From Pseudomonas sp. (GTDB lineage: Bacteria > Pseudomonadota > Gammaproteobacteria > Pseudomonadales > Pseudomonadaceae), in contig JAQZAY010000040.1 in NCBI GenBank assembly GCA_029239415.1, positions 1 through 18,362 of the forward strand: a DNA stretch of 18,362 bases. Direction: 5' to 3'. Below the pieces are notes generated by a model. It made no database searches. It was not told the origin of the DNA and worked only from the letters and a program-made list of their open reading frames with translations. This document shows, piece after piece, positions 1-7,459 of the stretch. Within the stretch, counting starts at the first letter, position 1; every line of letters begins with the position of its first letter. A program made the position numbers and the translations under genes.

Positions 1-9
1 ACCTTTCTA

Positions 10-2298
10 TCAAAGCGACGAGTATTTCTTGCGCAGACGCTGGCGAATCAGCTCGGCCAAGGTGTTCATCACGAAGGTGAACATCAGCAGCACCAGCGCT
101 GCGAGGAACAGCACCCGGTAGTGGCTGCCGCCGACTTCCGACTCGGGCATCTCCACGGCGACGTTGGCCGCCAGGGTGCGCATGCCCTCGAACAGGTTCA
201 TCTCCATGACCGGGGTGTTGCCGGTGGCCATCAGCACGATCATGGTCTCGCCGACAGCGCGGCCCATGCCGATCATCAGCGCCGAGAAGATGCCCGGGCT
301 GGCGGTCAGGATGACCACGCGGGTCAGGGTCTGCCAAGGCGTGGCGCCCAGTGCCAGGGAGCCCAGGGTGAGGCTGCGCGGCACACTGAACACGGCGTCT
401 TCGGCGATGGAGTAGATGTTCGGGATGACCGCGAAGCCCATGGCGATACCGACCACCAGGGCGTTGCGCTGGTCGTAGGTGATGCCCAGGTCATTGGTGA
501 TCCACAGGCGCATGTCGCCGCCGAAGAACCAGGTTTCCAGGAACGGGCTCATGGTCAGGGCGAACCAGCCGGTGAACAGGATCACCGGGATCAGGATCGC
601 GGCTTCCCAACCGTCGGGCACACGCAGGCGCAGCGACTCGGGCAGGCGGCTCCAGGCGAAGCCGGCCAGGAGGATGCCGATCGGCATCAGCAGGAACAGG
701 CTGAACACGCCGGGCAGGTGGCCTTCGAGGTAGGGCGCCAGGAACAGGCCGGCGAAGAAGCCCAGGATCACCGTTGGCATCGCCTCCATCAGCTCGATCA
801 CCGGCTTGACCTTGCGGCGCATGCCGGGGGCCATGAAGTAGGCGGTGTAGATGGCGGCGGCAATGGCCAGCGGCGCCGCGAGGATCATCGCGTAGAACGC
901 GGCCTTGAGGGTGCCGAAGGTCAGCGGCGACAGGCTCAGCTTGGGCTCGAAGTCGGTGTTGGAGGCGGTTGACTGCCAGACGTACTTGGGTTCGTCGTAG
1001 TTTTCGTACCAGACCTTGCTCCACAATGCGCTCCAGGACACCTCAGGGTGCGGGTTGCGCAGGCTCAGCGGGTGCAGCTTGCCACCCTCCTCGATCAGGA
1101 TGCGGTTGGCACGCGGTGAAAACGCCAGCGTGCCAGGGCCTTGCGTGGCCTGCTCGACCAGCAGGGTACGGTGGGCGGTGCTGTGGAACACGCCGAGCTT
1201 GCCGTCGTTGTCCAGGACGATGAAGCCCTTGCGGCGCTCCTCGGCATCGATCTGGGCGATCGGCGCGCTGCCCATCCTGAACGAGCGAATGTGCTTGAAG
1301 CGCTGCTCGCCATCGGGGTCGCGGGCCATGAACCACTGCTGCAGGCCGCCCTTGGAGTCACCGAAGACCAGCGAGATGCCGCCCACCAGCTGGCCGCTGG
1401 CGGTGATCTGCGCCTGGCCGTCGTCGAGCAGCTTGTAGCGGCCATTGAGGCTGTTGTCGCGCAGGTTGAACACGTCTGCCTGGGCGCGGCCGTTGACCAC
1501 GTAGAGCCATTGCTGGCGCGGGTCGATGAAGATCGACTTCACGGCCTCGGTCATCTGCGGCAGGTCGATTCGCTTCTGCTCGGTGGTGACCTCGCCGGTC
1601 ATCATGTTTTCTTCGCGCGCCAGCGACATGACCTGCAGGTGCGAGCCGGTGGAACCGGCGACCAGCAGGGTTTCGTCGTTGACGTTCAGGCTCACGTGCT
1701 CGAGCGGGCGGCCCTGCGGGTCCAGGCTGAAGGGTTCCTGGCCGTAGGGGTAGCCGATGTCGGCGGAAATGGTCTTCTTGTTGTCCGGGTAGGTGATCTT
1801 GTAGGTGTGGTTGAACACCAGCGCCTGGCCATTGGACAGACCGAGGACCACCAGCGGGCTGCCCGGCTGGTCGGTGCCGATCGAGCTGACCTGGGTGCCT
1901 GGCGGCAGCGGCAAGTCGACGCGCTTGAGTTCAGCGGCGGTCTTGGTGTCGAAGAACAATGCCTGGCCCTTGTCGGATACACGGACCCCTACCAGATTCT
2001 GCTCTTCAAGCGCGATCAGCAGCGGCTTGCCGGCATCCTGCTGCAGCCAGGTCGGCTCCAGTGCCTTCCTGCTGGTCAGCTCGGCGCCCTGGAACAGCGG
2101 CAGCACGACATAGGCCAGGTAGAAGAAGATCAGGGTAATGGCCGCCAGCACGGCAAGGCCACCCACCAGCACGTACCAGCGGGTGAAGCGGTCCTTGAGC
2201 GCGCGCATGCGCCGCTTGCGTCGAAGCTCCGGCGTATTGAAGTCAATCCGCGCAGGAGGAGGATTTTGGGTCATGGTGGAGTTGGCCAGATCATTCAT
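10..2298 (-). CDS. pstC: Phosphate ABC transporter permease PstC, long Pseudomonas form
   Basis: This is an inner-membrane permease subunit of the high-affinity phosphate importer PstSCAB. The protein has 762 residues. A membrane segment lies at about residues 41-69, followed by a large extracytoplasmic region of roughly 380 residues. The permease domain occupies about residues 460-750 and contains the EAA-type loop (ALGATPWQTLTRV) near 650-665 and the RAVGETMIV stretch after it. The Escherichia coli protein is about 320 residues, so the N-terminal half is extra; long PstC forms are normal in Pseudomonas. I chose the ATG at 2298 because AGGG lies about 8 bases upstream. A GTG at 2304 would overlap that site and add only two residues. 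The gene follows pstS on the same strand. A GAAAGG at the left edge could be the ribosome site of pstA, which is outside the window. Confidence 0.95.
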   Translation of the reverse strand: MNDLANSTMTQNPPPARIDFNTPELRRKRRMRALKDRFTRWYVLVGGLAVLAAITLIFFYLAYVVLPLFQGAELTSRKALEPTWLQQDAGKPLLIALEEQNLVGVRVSDKGQALFFDTKTAAELKRVDLPLPPGTQVSSIGTDQPGSPLVVLGLSNGQALVFNHTYKITYPDNKKTISADIGYPYGQEPFSLDPQGRPLEHVSLNVNDETLLVAGSTGSHLQVMSLAREENMMTGEVTTEQKRIDLPQMTEAVKSIFIDPRQQWLYVVNGRAQADVFNLRDNSLNGRYKLLDDGQAQITASGQLVGGISLVFGDSKGGLQQWFMARDPDGEQRFKHIRSFRMGSAPIAQIDAEERRKGFIVLDNDGKLGVFHSTAHRTLLVEQATQGPGTLAFSPRANRILIEEGGKLHPLSLRNPHPEVSWSALWSKVWYENYDEPKYVWQSTASNTDFEPKLSLSPLTFGTLKAAFYAMILAAPLAIAAAIYTAYFMAPGMRRKVKPVIELMEAMPTVILGFFAGLFLAPYLEGHLPGVFSLFLLMPIGILLAGFAWSRLPESLRLRVPDGWEAAILIPVILFTGWFALTMSPFLETWFFGGDMRLWITNDLGITYDQRNALVVGIAMGFAVIPNIYSIAEDAVFSVPRSLTLGSLALGATPWQTLTRVVILTASPGIFSALMIGMGRAVGETMIVLMATGNTPVMEMNLFEGMRTLAANVAVEMPESEVGGSHYRVLFLAALVLLMFTFVMNTLAELIRQRLRKKYSSL

Positions 2299-2399
2299 GC
2301 GCACACCCTAGCGGTCCCGTATTACAAAAACATGACAATGCAGTGACGCAAGAAAGCCCGTCGCCCAGGAGACCTGGCAACGAGCTGCAAGTTGTAGAC

Positions 2400-2424
2400 G
2401 CTGGCCGGCTTTCAGCCAACCAGC
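2400..2424 (-). promoter_or_regulatory. Stem-loop between pstS and pstC (possible mRNA processing or attenuation element)
   Basis: Just after the pstS stop, the minus-strand RNA can form an 11-bp stem, GCTGGTTGGCT with AGCCGGCCAGC. It includes two G-U pairs and has a GAA loop. No T-run follows, so it is not a standard terminator. It may stabilise the 3' end of the pstS message and give more binding protein than permease, which is a common pattern for binding-protein operons. A smaller 5-bp hairpin (CCAGG/CCTGG, 2365-2377) lies downstream. The structure is seen; the role is inferred. Confidence 0.5.
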
Positions 2425-2436
2425 GCTCGTCGAGGC

Positions 2437-3435
2437 TTACTGCTTGGCGATGTTCGCCGATTGCTCCAGGCCCAGGTCAGCCAGTGCCTTGGCGGCAACC
2501 TTGGCTGGCAGCGGGATGTAGCCATCCTTGACCACGACCTGCTGGCCTGCCTGGGACAGGACCAGCTTGACGAACTCGGCTTCCAGCGGGGCAAGAGGCT
2601 TGTTCGGTGCCTTGTTGATATAGACGTAGAGGAAGCGCGACAGCGGATAGGTGCCGTTCAGCGCGTTGGCTTCGTTGTCTTCGACGAACTCGGCGCCTTC
2701 TTTCTTGGCCAGTGGCACGGTCTTGACGCTGGCGGTCTTGTAGCCGATGCCCGAGTAACCGATGCCGTTCAGCGAGCTGCTGATCGACTGCACGACCGAA
2801 GCCGAGCCAGGCTGCTCGTTGACGTTGGGCTTGAAGTCGCCCTTGCACAGGGCCTCTTCCTTGAAGTAGCCATAGGTGCCCGATACCGAGTTGCGGCCGA
2901 ACAGCTGCACTGGCTTGTTGGCCAGGTCGCCCGTCACGCCCAGGTCGCCCCAGGTCTTGACGTCAGCCTTGGCGCCGCACAGGCGGGTCGAGGAGAAGAT
3001 GGCATCGACCTGGGCCATGGTCAGGCCCTTGATCGGATTGTCCTTGTGCACGAATACCGCCAGGGCGTCGACGGCGACCGGAATGGCGGTCGGCTTGTAG
3101 CCGTACTTCTGCTCGAAGGCCTGCAGCTCGACGTCTTTCATCTTGCGGCTCATCGGGCCCAGGTTGGCGGTGCCTTCGGTCAGCGCGGGTGGCGCGGTGG
3201 ACGAGCCGGCGGCCTGGATCTGGATGTTGACGTTCGGGTATTCCTTCTTGTACGCCTCGGCCCACAGGGTCATCAGGTTGGCCAGGGTGTCAGAGCCGAC
3301 GCTGGAGAGGTTGCCCGATACACCGGTGGTCTTGGTGTAGGTCGGGATGGCTGGGTCGACGACGGCGACCGCATTGGCGGTTGCTACGCCCGCGGCGGCA
3401 AAGGTCAGGGCTGCCATCAAACGCTTCAGTTTCAT
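2437..3435 (-). CDS. pstS: Phosphate-binding periplasmic protein PstS
   Basis: This protein captures inorganic phosphate in the periplasm and hands it to PstC/PstA. It has 332 residues. The N-terminus is a Sec signal peptide: a basic MKLKR start, a hydrophobic stretch, and a likely cleavage after ANA at residue 22. The mature part carries phosphate-pocket-type motifs, GSDTL near 48-52, GSSTAPPAL in the first half, and [12 protein letters not shown] around 180-192. The ATG at 3435 has a good ribosome site (AGGAG) upstream. It is the first gene of the pst operon, with pstC 138 bases downstream, and sits behind a Pho box, so induction by PhoB under phosphate starvation is expected. Family assignment is firm. 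Confidence 0.97.
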   Translation of the reverse strand: MKLKRLMAALTFAAAGVATANAVAVVDPAIPTYTKTTGVSGNLSSVGSDTLANLMTLWAEAYKKEYPNVNIQIQAAGSSTAPPALTEGTANLGPMSRKMKDVELQAFEQKYGYKPTAIPVAVDALAVFVHKDNPIKGLTMAQVDAIFSSTRLCGAKADVKTWGDLGVTGDLANKPVQLFGRNSVSGTYGYFKEEALCKGDFKPNVNEQPGSASVVQSISSSLNGIGYSGIGYKTASVKTVPLAKKEGAEFVEDNEANALNGTYPLSRFLYVYINKAPNKPLAPLEAEFVKLVLSQAGQQVVVKDGYIPLPAKVAAKALADLGLEQSANIAKQ

Positions 3436-3480
3436 GCCTTGCTCCTAGCACAGATAATGGGGTGAGATGAATCGGGGCCA

Positions 3481-3525
3481 AGTATCTGCAGGCCGCATGA
3501 AGACTCTATGTCTCTAATGTGACAA
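3481..3525 (-). promoter_or_regulatory. Pho box and -10 of the pstS promoter
   Basis: On the minus strand three 7-mers occur at exact 11-base steps: TTGTCAC (3525-3519), GAGACAT (3514-3508) and TCTTCAT (3503-3497). They partly match the PhoB half-site CTGTCAT, with A/T-rich spacers between them. Ten bases further on is GATACT (3486-3481), a -10-like hexamer at the spacing usual for PhoB-activated promoters, where the Pho box replaces the -35. Transcription would begin near 3474. Individual half-sites are imperfect, but spacing, position and gene identity agree. Confidence 0.65.
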
Positions 3526-3533
3526 TTGGATTA

Positions 3534-3563
3534 AAGGCCATCATCGCTGGGACGGATGGCCTT
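3534..3563 (-). terminator. Hairpin downstream of the MFS gene, possible terminator
   Basis: AAGGCCATC (3534-3542) and GATGGCCTT (3555-3563) form a perfect 9-bp stem with a 12-base loop. It begins about 35 bases past the stop of the MFS transporter gene and lies just upstream of the pstS Pho box. On the minus strand it is followed by TAATCC, so the T-tail is poor. It may still separate the MFS transcript from the pst promoter. Confidence 0.45.
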
Positions 3564-3597
3564 CATGGAATATCACGTGTGCCAGAGCAGCGCCGTG

Positions 3598-4887
3598 TCA
3601 GCGTTTCCTGGCGATCAGGAACACCCCGGCGAACAGGCCGATGCTGCAGATACCCGCCACGTAATAGGCCGGTGCCATGGGGCTGAACTTGAGCAGCGCC
3701 GTGACCAGCATGGGCGTAAGGCCGCCAAAGATGGCGTACGCCAGGTTATAGGAAAACGACAGCCCGCTGAACCTCACCACCGGTGGGAAGGCCTTGACCA
3801 TCACGTACGGCACGGCACCGACGATGCCCACGCACAGGCCGGTCAATGCATACATGGGGAACAGCAGCTCGGGATGGCTTCCGAGGGTGTGGTAGAAGGT
3901 CCACGACGAAGCCAGCAGCGCCAGGCTGCCGGCCACGAAGATCCTGCCCGCGCCAAAGCGGTCCGCCAGGGCACCGGCGAGGATGCAACCGATGCTCAGC
4001 AGCACGATGGCCAGGCTGTTGGCCAGCAGCGAATCGGTCGGGCTGACCTGGTAGAGGCTCTGCAACAGCGCGGGCGTCATCAGGATGACCACCACGATGC
4101 CGGCGGACAGCAACCAGGTGAGCAGCATCGACAGCACGATGGCGCCGCGATGATCGCGCAACACCGCACGCAGCGGCACTTCCTCGGCCAGCGCCTTGCG
4201 CGCCTGCATCTCGGCGAACACCGGCGTCTCGTGCAGCCAGCGCCGCAGGTAGACCGCGAACAGTCCGAACACGCCGCCGAGCAGGAACGGGATACGCCAG
4301 GCGTAGTCGGCGACCTCTTCGGCGCTGTACACCGAGTTGATCAGCGTGGCCACCAGCGAGCCGAGCAGGATGCCCGAAGTGAGCCCCGCAGTAAGCGTGC
4401 CGCAGGCATAGCCAGTGTGCCGCGCCGGCACGTGCTCGGACACGAACACCCAGGCCCCCGGCACTTCACCGCCGATCGCCGCACCCTGGATCACGCGCAT
4501 CACCAGCAGCAGCACCGGGGCCCACAGGCCGATCTGCGCGTAGGTGGGCAGCAGGCCCATGATCAGCGTCGGCACGGCCATCATGAAGATGCTCAGGGTG
4601 AACATCTTCTTGCGCCCGAGCAGGTCGCCGAAGTGCGCCATGACGATGCCGCCCAGGGGGCGCGCCAGGTAGCCGGCGGCGAAGATGCCGAAGGTCTGCA
4701 TCAGGCGCAGCCATTCGGGCATGTCCACCGGGAAGAACAGCTTGCCGACCACGGTTGCGAAGAAGACGAAGATGATGAAGTCATAGAACTCCAGCGCGCC
4801 GCCAAGGGCAGACAACGACAACGTCTTGTAGTCACTGCGGGTCAGCGGCCGCGATGGCTGTTCGGTACTGCGGGGCACGGAGGTCAT
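3598..4887 (-). CDS. MFS transporter, metabolite:H+ symporter (MHS) type
   Basis: This is a 12-helix inner-membrane secondary transporter of 429 residues. The N-terminus has the MHS-type pattern ALEFYDFIIFVFFATVVGKLFFP (residues 31-53). The family's loop motif follows as GDLLGRKKMF (87-96), and RVIQGAAIGGE (131-141) lies in helix 4. MHS members move organic acids, betaines, shikimate or similar compounds with protons; the substrate cannot be told from sequence. The frame is open upstream to 4971. I chose the ATG at 4887 because an AAGAGA element lies about 9 bases upstream and the membrane domain starts soon after; the ATG at 4908 has no visible ribosome site. The gene stands alone, between the pst operon and a divergent thioesterase gene. 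Confidence 0.85.
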   Translation of the reverse strand: MTSVPRSTEQPSRPLTRSDYKTLSLSALGGALEFYDFIIFVFFATVVGKLFFPVDMPEWLRLMQTFGIFAAGYLARPLGGIVMAHFGDLLGRKKMFTLSIFMMAVPTLIMGLLPTYAQIGLWAPVLLLVMRVIQGAAIGGEVPGAWVFVSEHVPARHTGYACGTLTAGLTSGILLGSLVATLINSVYSAEEVADYAWRIPFLLGGVFGLFAVYLRRWLHETPVFAEMQARKALAEEVPLRAVLRDHRGAIVLSMLLTWLLSAGIVVVILMTPALLQSLYQVSPTDSLLANSLAIVLLSIGCILAGALADRFGAGRIFVAGSLALLASSWTFYHTLGSHPELLFPMYALTGLCVGIVGAVPYVMVKAFPPVVRFSGLSFSYNLAYAIFGGLTPMLVTALLKFSPMAPAYYVAGICSIGLFAGVFLIARKR

Positions 4888-4978
4888 CTGGAATCTCTTG
4901 TAGGTCATGCGGGCCGCTTGGGACGCGGCTTCTGGCTTGTGGCCAGGTGAAGATAACAAATTGCCCGGCACCGCTCAT

Positions 4979-4998
4979 AGCGATACAAAAACGCTACA
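4979..4998. promoter_or_regulatory. Possible operator in the MFS/thioesterase divergent region
   Basis: TAGCG and CGCTA form an inverted repeat around a 9-base A-rich centre. The same stretch also reads as two direct 7-mers, CGATACA (4981-4987) and CGCTACA (4992-4998), one helical turn apart. It lies 91-111 bases upstream of the chosen MFS start. This is consistent with a regulator site, but no regulator gene is adjacent and I do not recognise the motif. Confidence 0.3.
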
Positions 4999-5039
4999 GT
5001 TATCGTCCTGGCACGGTCGTCGCTGCTGGCATGGGACTA

Positions 5040-5242
5040 TATACTGGCGCCTTGCAGGAAAATGTTGCGTCCCAGGCGGGACGCCGTGCGAAAACGCCGG
5101 CCGGCAGGCCCGGCAGGCTCGCAGCGTTTTCCCTGGCCCTGTGGCAGAAGGAAAACAGCGTAGTATGGTGCGGCTGAATCGTTTTTCACGGCGTGATCCT
5201 AGCGCCAACTCAAGAAGCGTCACGGGTCAGAGGCCCCTCGGC
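5040..5242 (+). promoter_or_regulatory. Candidate -10 and structured leader upstream of the thioesterase gene
   Basis: TATACT at 5040-5045 is a good -10 hexamer without a convincing -35. A transcript from it would have a leader of about 190 bases. That leader contains a 7-bp hairpin GCGTCCC/GGGACGC (5067-5073 with 5078-5084) and an 8-bp pairing GAAAACGC/GCGTTTTC (5090-5097 with 5124-5131). It also contains a 7-bp pairing GTTTTCC/GGAAAAC (5126-5132 with 5150-5156). A long-range pairing joins CGCCGTG (5082-5088) to CACGGCG (5187-5193), extended by AAAACG/CGTTTT. Several of these exclude each other. No gene is seen in 4888-5242. This could be a regulatory leader or a small RNA. Confidence 0.4.
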
Positions 5243-5641
5243 ATGATTGAACTCGAACAAGAAGATCCTATCCCGCAAGGCGACCTGGCCTTGCAGATCA
5301 CCGCGTTGCCGCGTGAAACCAACGGGTTCGGCGATATCTTCGGCGGCTGGCTGGTCGCCCAGATGGACCTGGCCGGCACCGCCATGGCCAGCCGCGTGGC
5401 CGGCGGCCGGGTTGCCACGGTAGCGATCGACCGCATGGCGTTCCTGGTACCGGTAGCGGTGGGCGCGCAATTGTCCTTCTATACCCAGACCGTGGAGATT
5501 GGCCGCAGCTCGATCCAGATGATGGTAGAAGTGTGGAGCGACGACCCGTTGTCCAGCGAATGGCGCAAGGTCACCGAGGCGGTGTTCGTCTTCGTCGCCA
5601 TCGACGGCAGTGGCCGCACGCGTTCGGTTCCTCGCCGCTGA
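5243..5641 (+). CDS. Acyl-CoA thioesterase, YciA-type hotdog fold
   Basis: This protein hydrolyses acyl-CoA to free acid and CoA in the cytoplasm. It has 132 residues, normal for YciA enzymes. The family signature is visible: T26 N27, then GDIFGGW (residues 30-36), then D42, the acidic residue of hotdog thioesterases. The fold continues with VTVRV-like strand residues (VATVAIDRMAFLVPV) and ends in a short basic tail. I chose the ATG at 5243 because AGAGG lies upstream and family members begin near here. An in-frame ATG at 5165 would add 26 arginine-rich residues that overlap the structured leader. The mutarotase gene follows 71 bases later on the same strand, so the two may share a transcript. 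The acyl chain preference is unknown. Confidence 0.9.
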   Translation: MIELEQEDPIPQGDLALQITALPRETNGFGDIFGGWLVAQMDLAGTAMASRVAGGRVATVAIDRMAFLVPVAVGAQLSFYTQTVEIGRSSIQMMVEVWSDDPLSSEWRKVTEAVFVFVAIDGSGRTRSVPRR

Positions 5642-5644
5642 ACG

Positions 5645-5673
5645 GTGCCTGCGGTAAACTCGGTGGCAGGCAC
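5645..5673 (+). promoter_or_regulatory. Hairpin between thioesterase and mutarotase genes
   Basis: GTGCCTGC (5645-5652) and GCAGGCAC (5666-5673) form a perfect 8-bp stem around a 13-base loop. The loop contains TAAACT, a -10-like hexamer, but there is no matching -35 and no T-run after the stem. It could be a weak transcription stop, a message-stabilising element or part of a promoter for the mutarotase gene. Only the inverted repeat is certain. Confidence 0.35.
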
Positions 5674-5712
5674 AAGGTCCAAGAGCCTACGTCAAACCAA
5701 CGAGACAAGCGC

Positions 5713-6609
5713 ATGGCTACCCCCAAGGTCGAAACGGAAAAACACGGCGAGCTGAACTGCTGGCGCATCACCAGCGACCACGCCGAACTGCTGGTCGCCC
5801 AGCAAGGTGCACAGGTGCTCAGCTATCAGCGCCTGGGCGAGCCGGCGCTGTTGTGGCTGAGCGACGAGGCCATCTTCAGGCAGGGCAAGTCCGTGCGCGC
5901 CGGGGTTCCAGTGTGCTGGCCCTGGTTTGGCAACCTGCAGCGCAATCCCCCTGCCGTGCAGGCCATGTTCCATGGCGAGCAAGCACCTGCCCACGGCCTG
6001 GTCCGCGGCCGCGACTGGCAGTTGCTGGGCATCGAGGGCGACGGCGATGCGCTGCGCATCGAGTTCAGCCTGCCCCAGGCCCAGGGCGACCTGCCCGACT
6101 GGCCGCACAACGTCGAGCTCAAGCTGCTGATCGAGCTGGGTGATCGGCTTACCCTCACCCTCACCAGTCACAACCTGGGCAACGATTGCGTGACCCTCAG
6201 CCAAGCGCTGCACAGCTACCTTGCGGTCAGCGATGTGCGCCAGGCCCGGGTCGAGGGTGTGGAGGGGCTGGACTATATCGAGACCCTGGCCGACTGGCAG
6301 CAGCGCCATCAGCAAGGTGCCCTGGCATTTACCGGTGAAACCGACCGTATTTACCTGCAGGCGCCGGAGCGCCTGTCAATCGTCGACCCGCACTGGAACC
6401 GGCGCATCACCTTGCAGGGCAGCGGCTCGCGCTCGGCGGTGATCTGGAACCCCTGGACCGATCGCGCCCGAGAACTGCCAGACATGGCGGACGATGGCTG
6501 GCAGCGGATGCTGTGCATCGAGACGGCCAATGTGTGGGATGACGTGGTGACGCTCAATCCTGGGGAAACGCATGCGCTGGGCGTGACGATCGGCAGCGAG
6601 GCGCTCTGA
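5713..6609 (+). CDS. D-hexose-6-phosphate mutarotase, YeaD-type aldose-1-epimerase fold
   Basis: This enzyme interconverts the alpha and beta anomers of hexose 6-phosphates, such as glucose 6-phosphate, in the cytoplasm. It has 298 residues, the usual length. Conserved sites in the expected order are an arginine in VRAGVPVCWPWFG (61-73), H94 in PAHGLVRGRDW, H167 in QALHSYL, D211 in TGETDRIY, and E270 in LCIETANVWDD. The histidine and glutamate are the catalytic acid/base pair in this family. The ribosome site before ATG 5713 is weak (GAGA). The gene ends 19 bases from the convergent DUF3299 gene. Whether phosphate sugars or free sugars are the true substrate rests on family resemblance. Confidence 0.9.
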   Translation: MATPKVETEKHGELNCWRITSDHAELLVAQQGAQVLSYQRLGEPALLWLSDEAIFRQGKSVRAGVPVCWPWFGNLQRNPPAVQAMFHGEQAPAHGLVRGRDWQLLGIEGDGDALRIEFSLPQAQGDLPDWPHNVELKLLIELGDRLTLTLTSHNLGNDCVTLSQALHSYLAVSDVRQARVEGVEGLDYIETLADWQQRHQQGALAFTGETDRIYLQAPERLSIVDPHWNRRITLQGSGSRSAVIWNPWTDRARELPDMADDGWQRMLCIETANVWDDVVTLNPGETHALGVTIGSEAL

Positions 6610-6628
6610 TCCAGCAGTCCGGCACAAG

Positions 6629-7159
6629 CTACAGGTCCGCCTCTTCCACCACCCTCACCGTCCCCGCATCCAGCGCATAGGCCGCATCGGCCAGGTCATT
6701 GCTGACCTTTTCCACCTTGAGCGTGCCGCTGACCCATAGCGGGGTGTAGATGTCATCGATCTTCAAGCCCTTGGGGTATCTCACCAGCACCAGCTGGTTC
6801 GGCGGTGGCGGCGGCACGTGGATGCATGCGCCTGGGTAGGGCACCAGGAAGAACAGCGTGCTGTTGCCCCGGGCGTCGCTTTCAAGCGGCACCGGGTATC
6901 CACCCAGGCGGATCTGCTTGCCGTTCATGGCCGCCACGGTCCTGGCCGAGTACATGACCGCCGGCAGGCCCTTGCTCTGCTTCAGGCCGCCCTTGTCAGT
7001 GAAGGTGCCCATGGCCTCGGGGGAGTCATGGTCGATCTCGGGCATCTGCTCCAGCGCGCGCTGGTCCGACTTGGGCATGAGCTCCAGCCAGTCGGTTTCG
7101 GGTAGTTCGGCATGGGCCAGACTGCTGGCCAGCAGCAGGGGGATCAGAAATGCACGCAT
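6629..7159 (-). CDS. Secreted DUF3299 domain protein
   Basis: This is a periplasmic protein of unknown function, 176 residues from the chosen start. Residues 1-17 (MRAFLIPLLLASSLAHA) form a standard Sec signal peptide with AHA cleavage. The mature part contains YPGACIHVPPPPPNQ (108-122), the hallmark of DUF3299; members are often found near membrane or export genes, but no activity is known to me. The ATG at 7159 has no ribosome site, because a terminator hairpin ends four bases before it. The frame is open upstream. A TTG at 7207, directly after the glsB stop, has AGGA 8 bases upstream and would add 16 residues. So the start is uncertain and translation may be coupled to glsB. Confidence 0.8.
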   Translation of the reverse strand: MRAFLIPLLLASSLAHAELPETDWLELMPKSDQRALEQMPEIDHDSPEAMGTFTDKGGLKQSKGLPAVMYSARTVAAMNGKQIRLGGYPVPLESDARGNSTLFFLVPYPGACIHVPPPPPNQLVLVRYPKGLKIDDIYTPLWVSGTLKVEKVSNDLADAAYALDAGTVRVVEEADL

Positions 7160-7196
7160 GAAAAATGCTCGGCAACACAGGAAGTTGCCGAGCATT
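7160..7196 (-). terminator. Rho-independent terminator of the GlsB-type gene
   Basis: On the minus strand AATGCTCGGCAAC and GTTGCCGAGCATT form a perfect 13-bp stem (7196-7184 with 7176-7164) with a 7-base loop. TTT follows at once, giving a run of five T with the end of the stem. It starts about 11 bases after the GlsB stop. It also lies immediately before the DUF3299 start codon, so it would limit transcription into that gene. Confidence 0.85.
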
Positions 7197-7207
7197 CTAG
7201 CGTGCAA

Positions 7208-7453
7208 TCAGCGTTTCCTGATGAGACCGTAGATCACCAGAAGCACGATGGCACCGATCAGGGCACCGAGGAAACCTGCGCCCTCACCGGCACGGTAGAT
7301 GCCCAGCGCCTGGCCGCCGTAGGTGGCGGCCAGCGAGCCGGCGATACCCAGCAGGATGGTCATGATCCAGCCCATGCTGTCATCCCCAGGCTTGAGGAAA
7401 CGAGCAAGCAGGCCGACGATGAGGCCGATGAAGATGGTTCCGATGATTCCCAT
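7208..7453 (-). CDS. GlsB/YeaQ/YmgE family small membrane protein
   Basis: This is an 81-residue hydrophobic inner-membrane protein of the transglycosylase-associated (PF04226) family. Three membrane helices are visible, at about residues 2-20, 27-47 and 56-78, joined by short glycine-rich loops and ending in IRKR. The repeated pattern GLIVGLLARFLKPG and GWIMTILLGIAGS is typical. Relatives are linked to general stress responses, but their activity is not established. The ATG at 7453 has a strong ribosome site, AGAGGG, six bases upstream. That site lies in one arm of a 12-bp inverted repeat. A terminator follows the gene. It is 94 bases downstream of purK on the same strand. Confidence 0.9.
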   Translation of the reverse strand: MGIIGTIFIGLIVGLLARFLKPGDDSMGWIMTILLGIAGSLAATYGGQALGIYRAGEGAGFLGALIGAIVLLVIYGLIRKR

Positions 7454-7459
7454 GACTAT

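Noticed and set aside
121..2346. Long plus-strand open frames opposite pstC (up to 401 codons)
   Set aside because: They mirror the reading frame of pstC in GC-rich DNA, have skewed composition rich in His, Gln and Arg, no family motifs and no ribosome sites. pstC is certain on the other strand.
2461..4950. Plus-strand open frames opposite pstS and the MFS gene (334 and 464 codons)
   Set aside because: Antisense shadows of clear genes, with Gln/His/Arg-rich translations and no recognisable domain.
5165..5641. Longer thioesterase start at ATG 5165
   Set aside because: The extra 26 residues are Arg/Ser-rich and unlike family N-termini, the purine-rich site is too far upstream, and the segment overlaps the structured leader.
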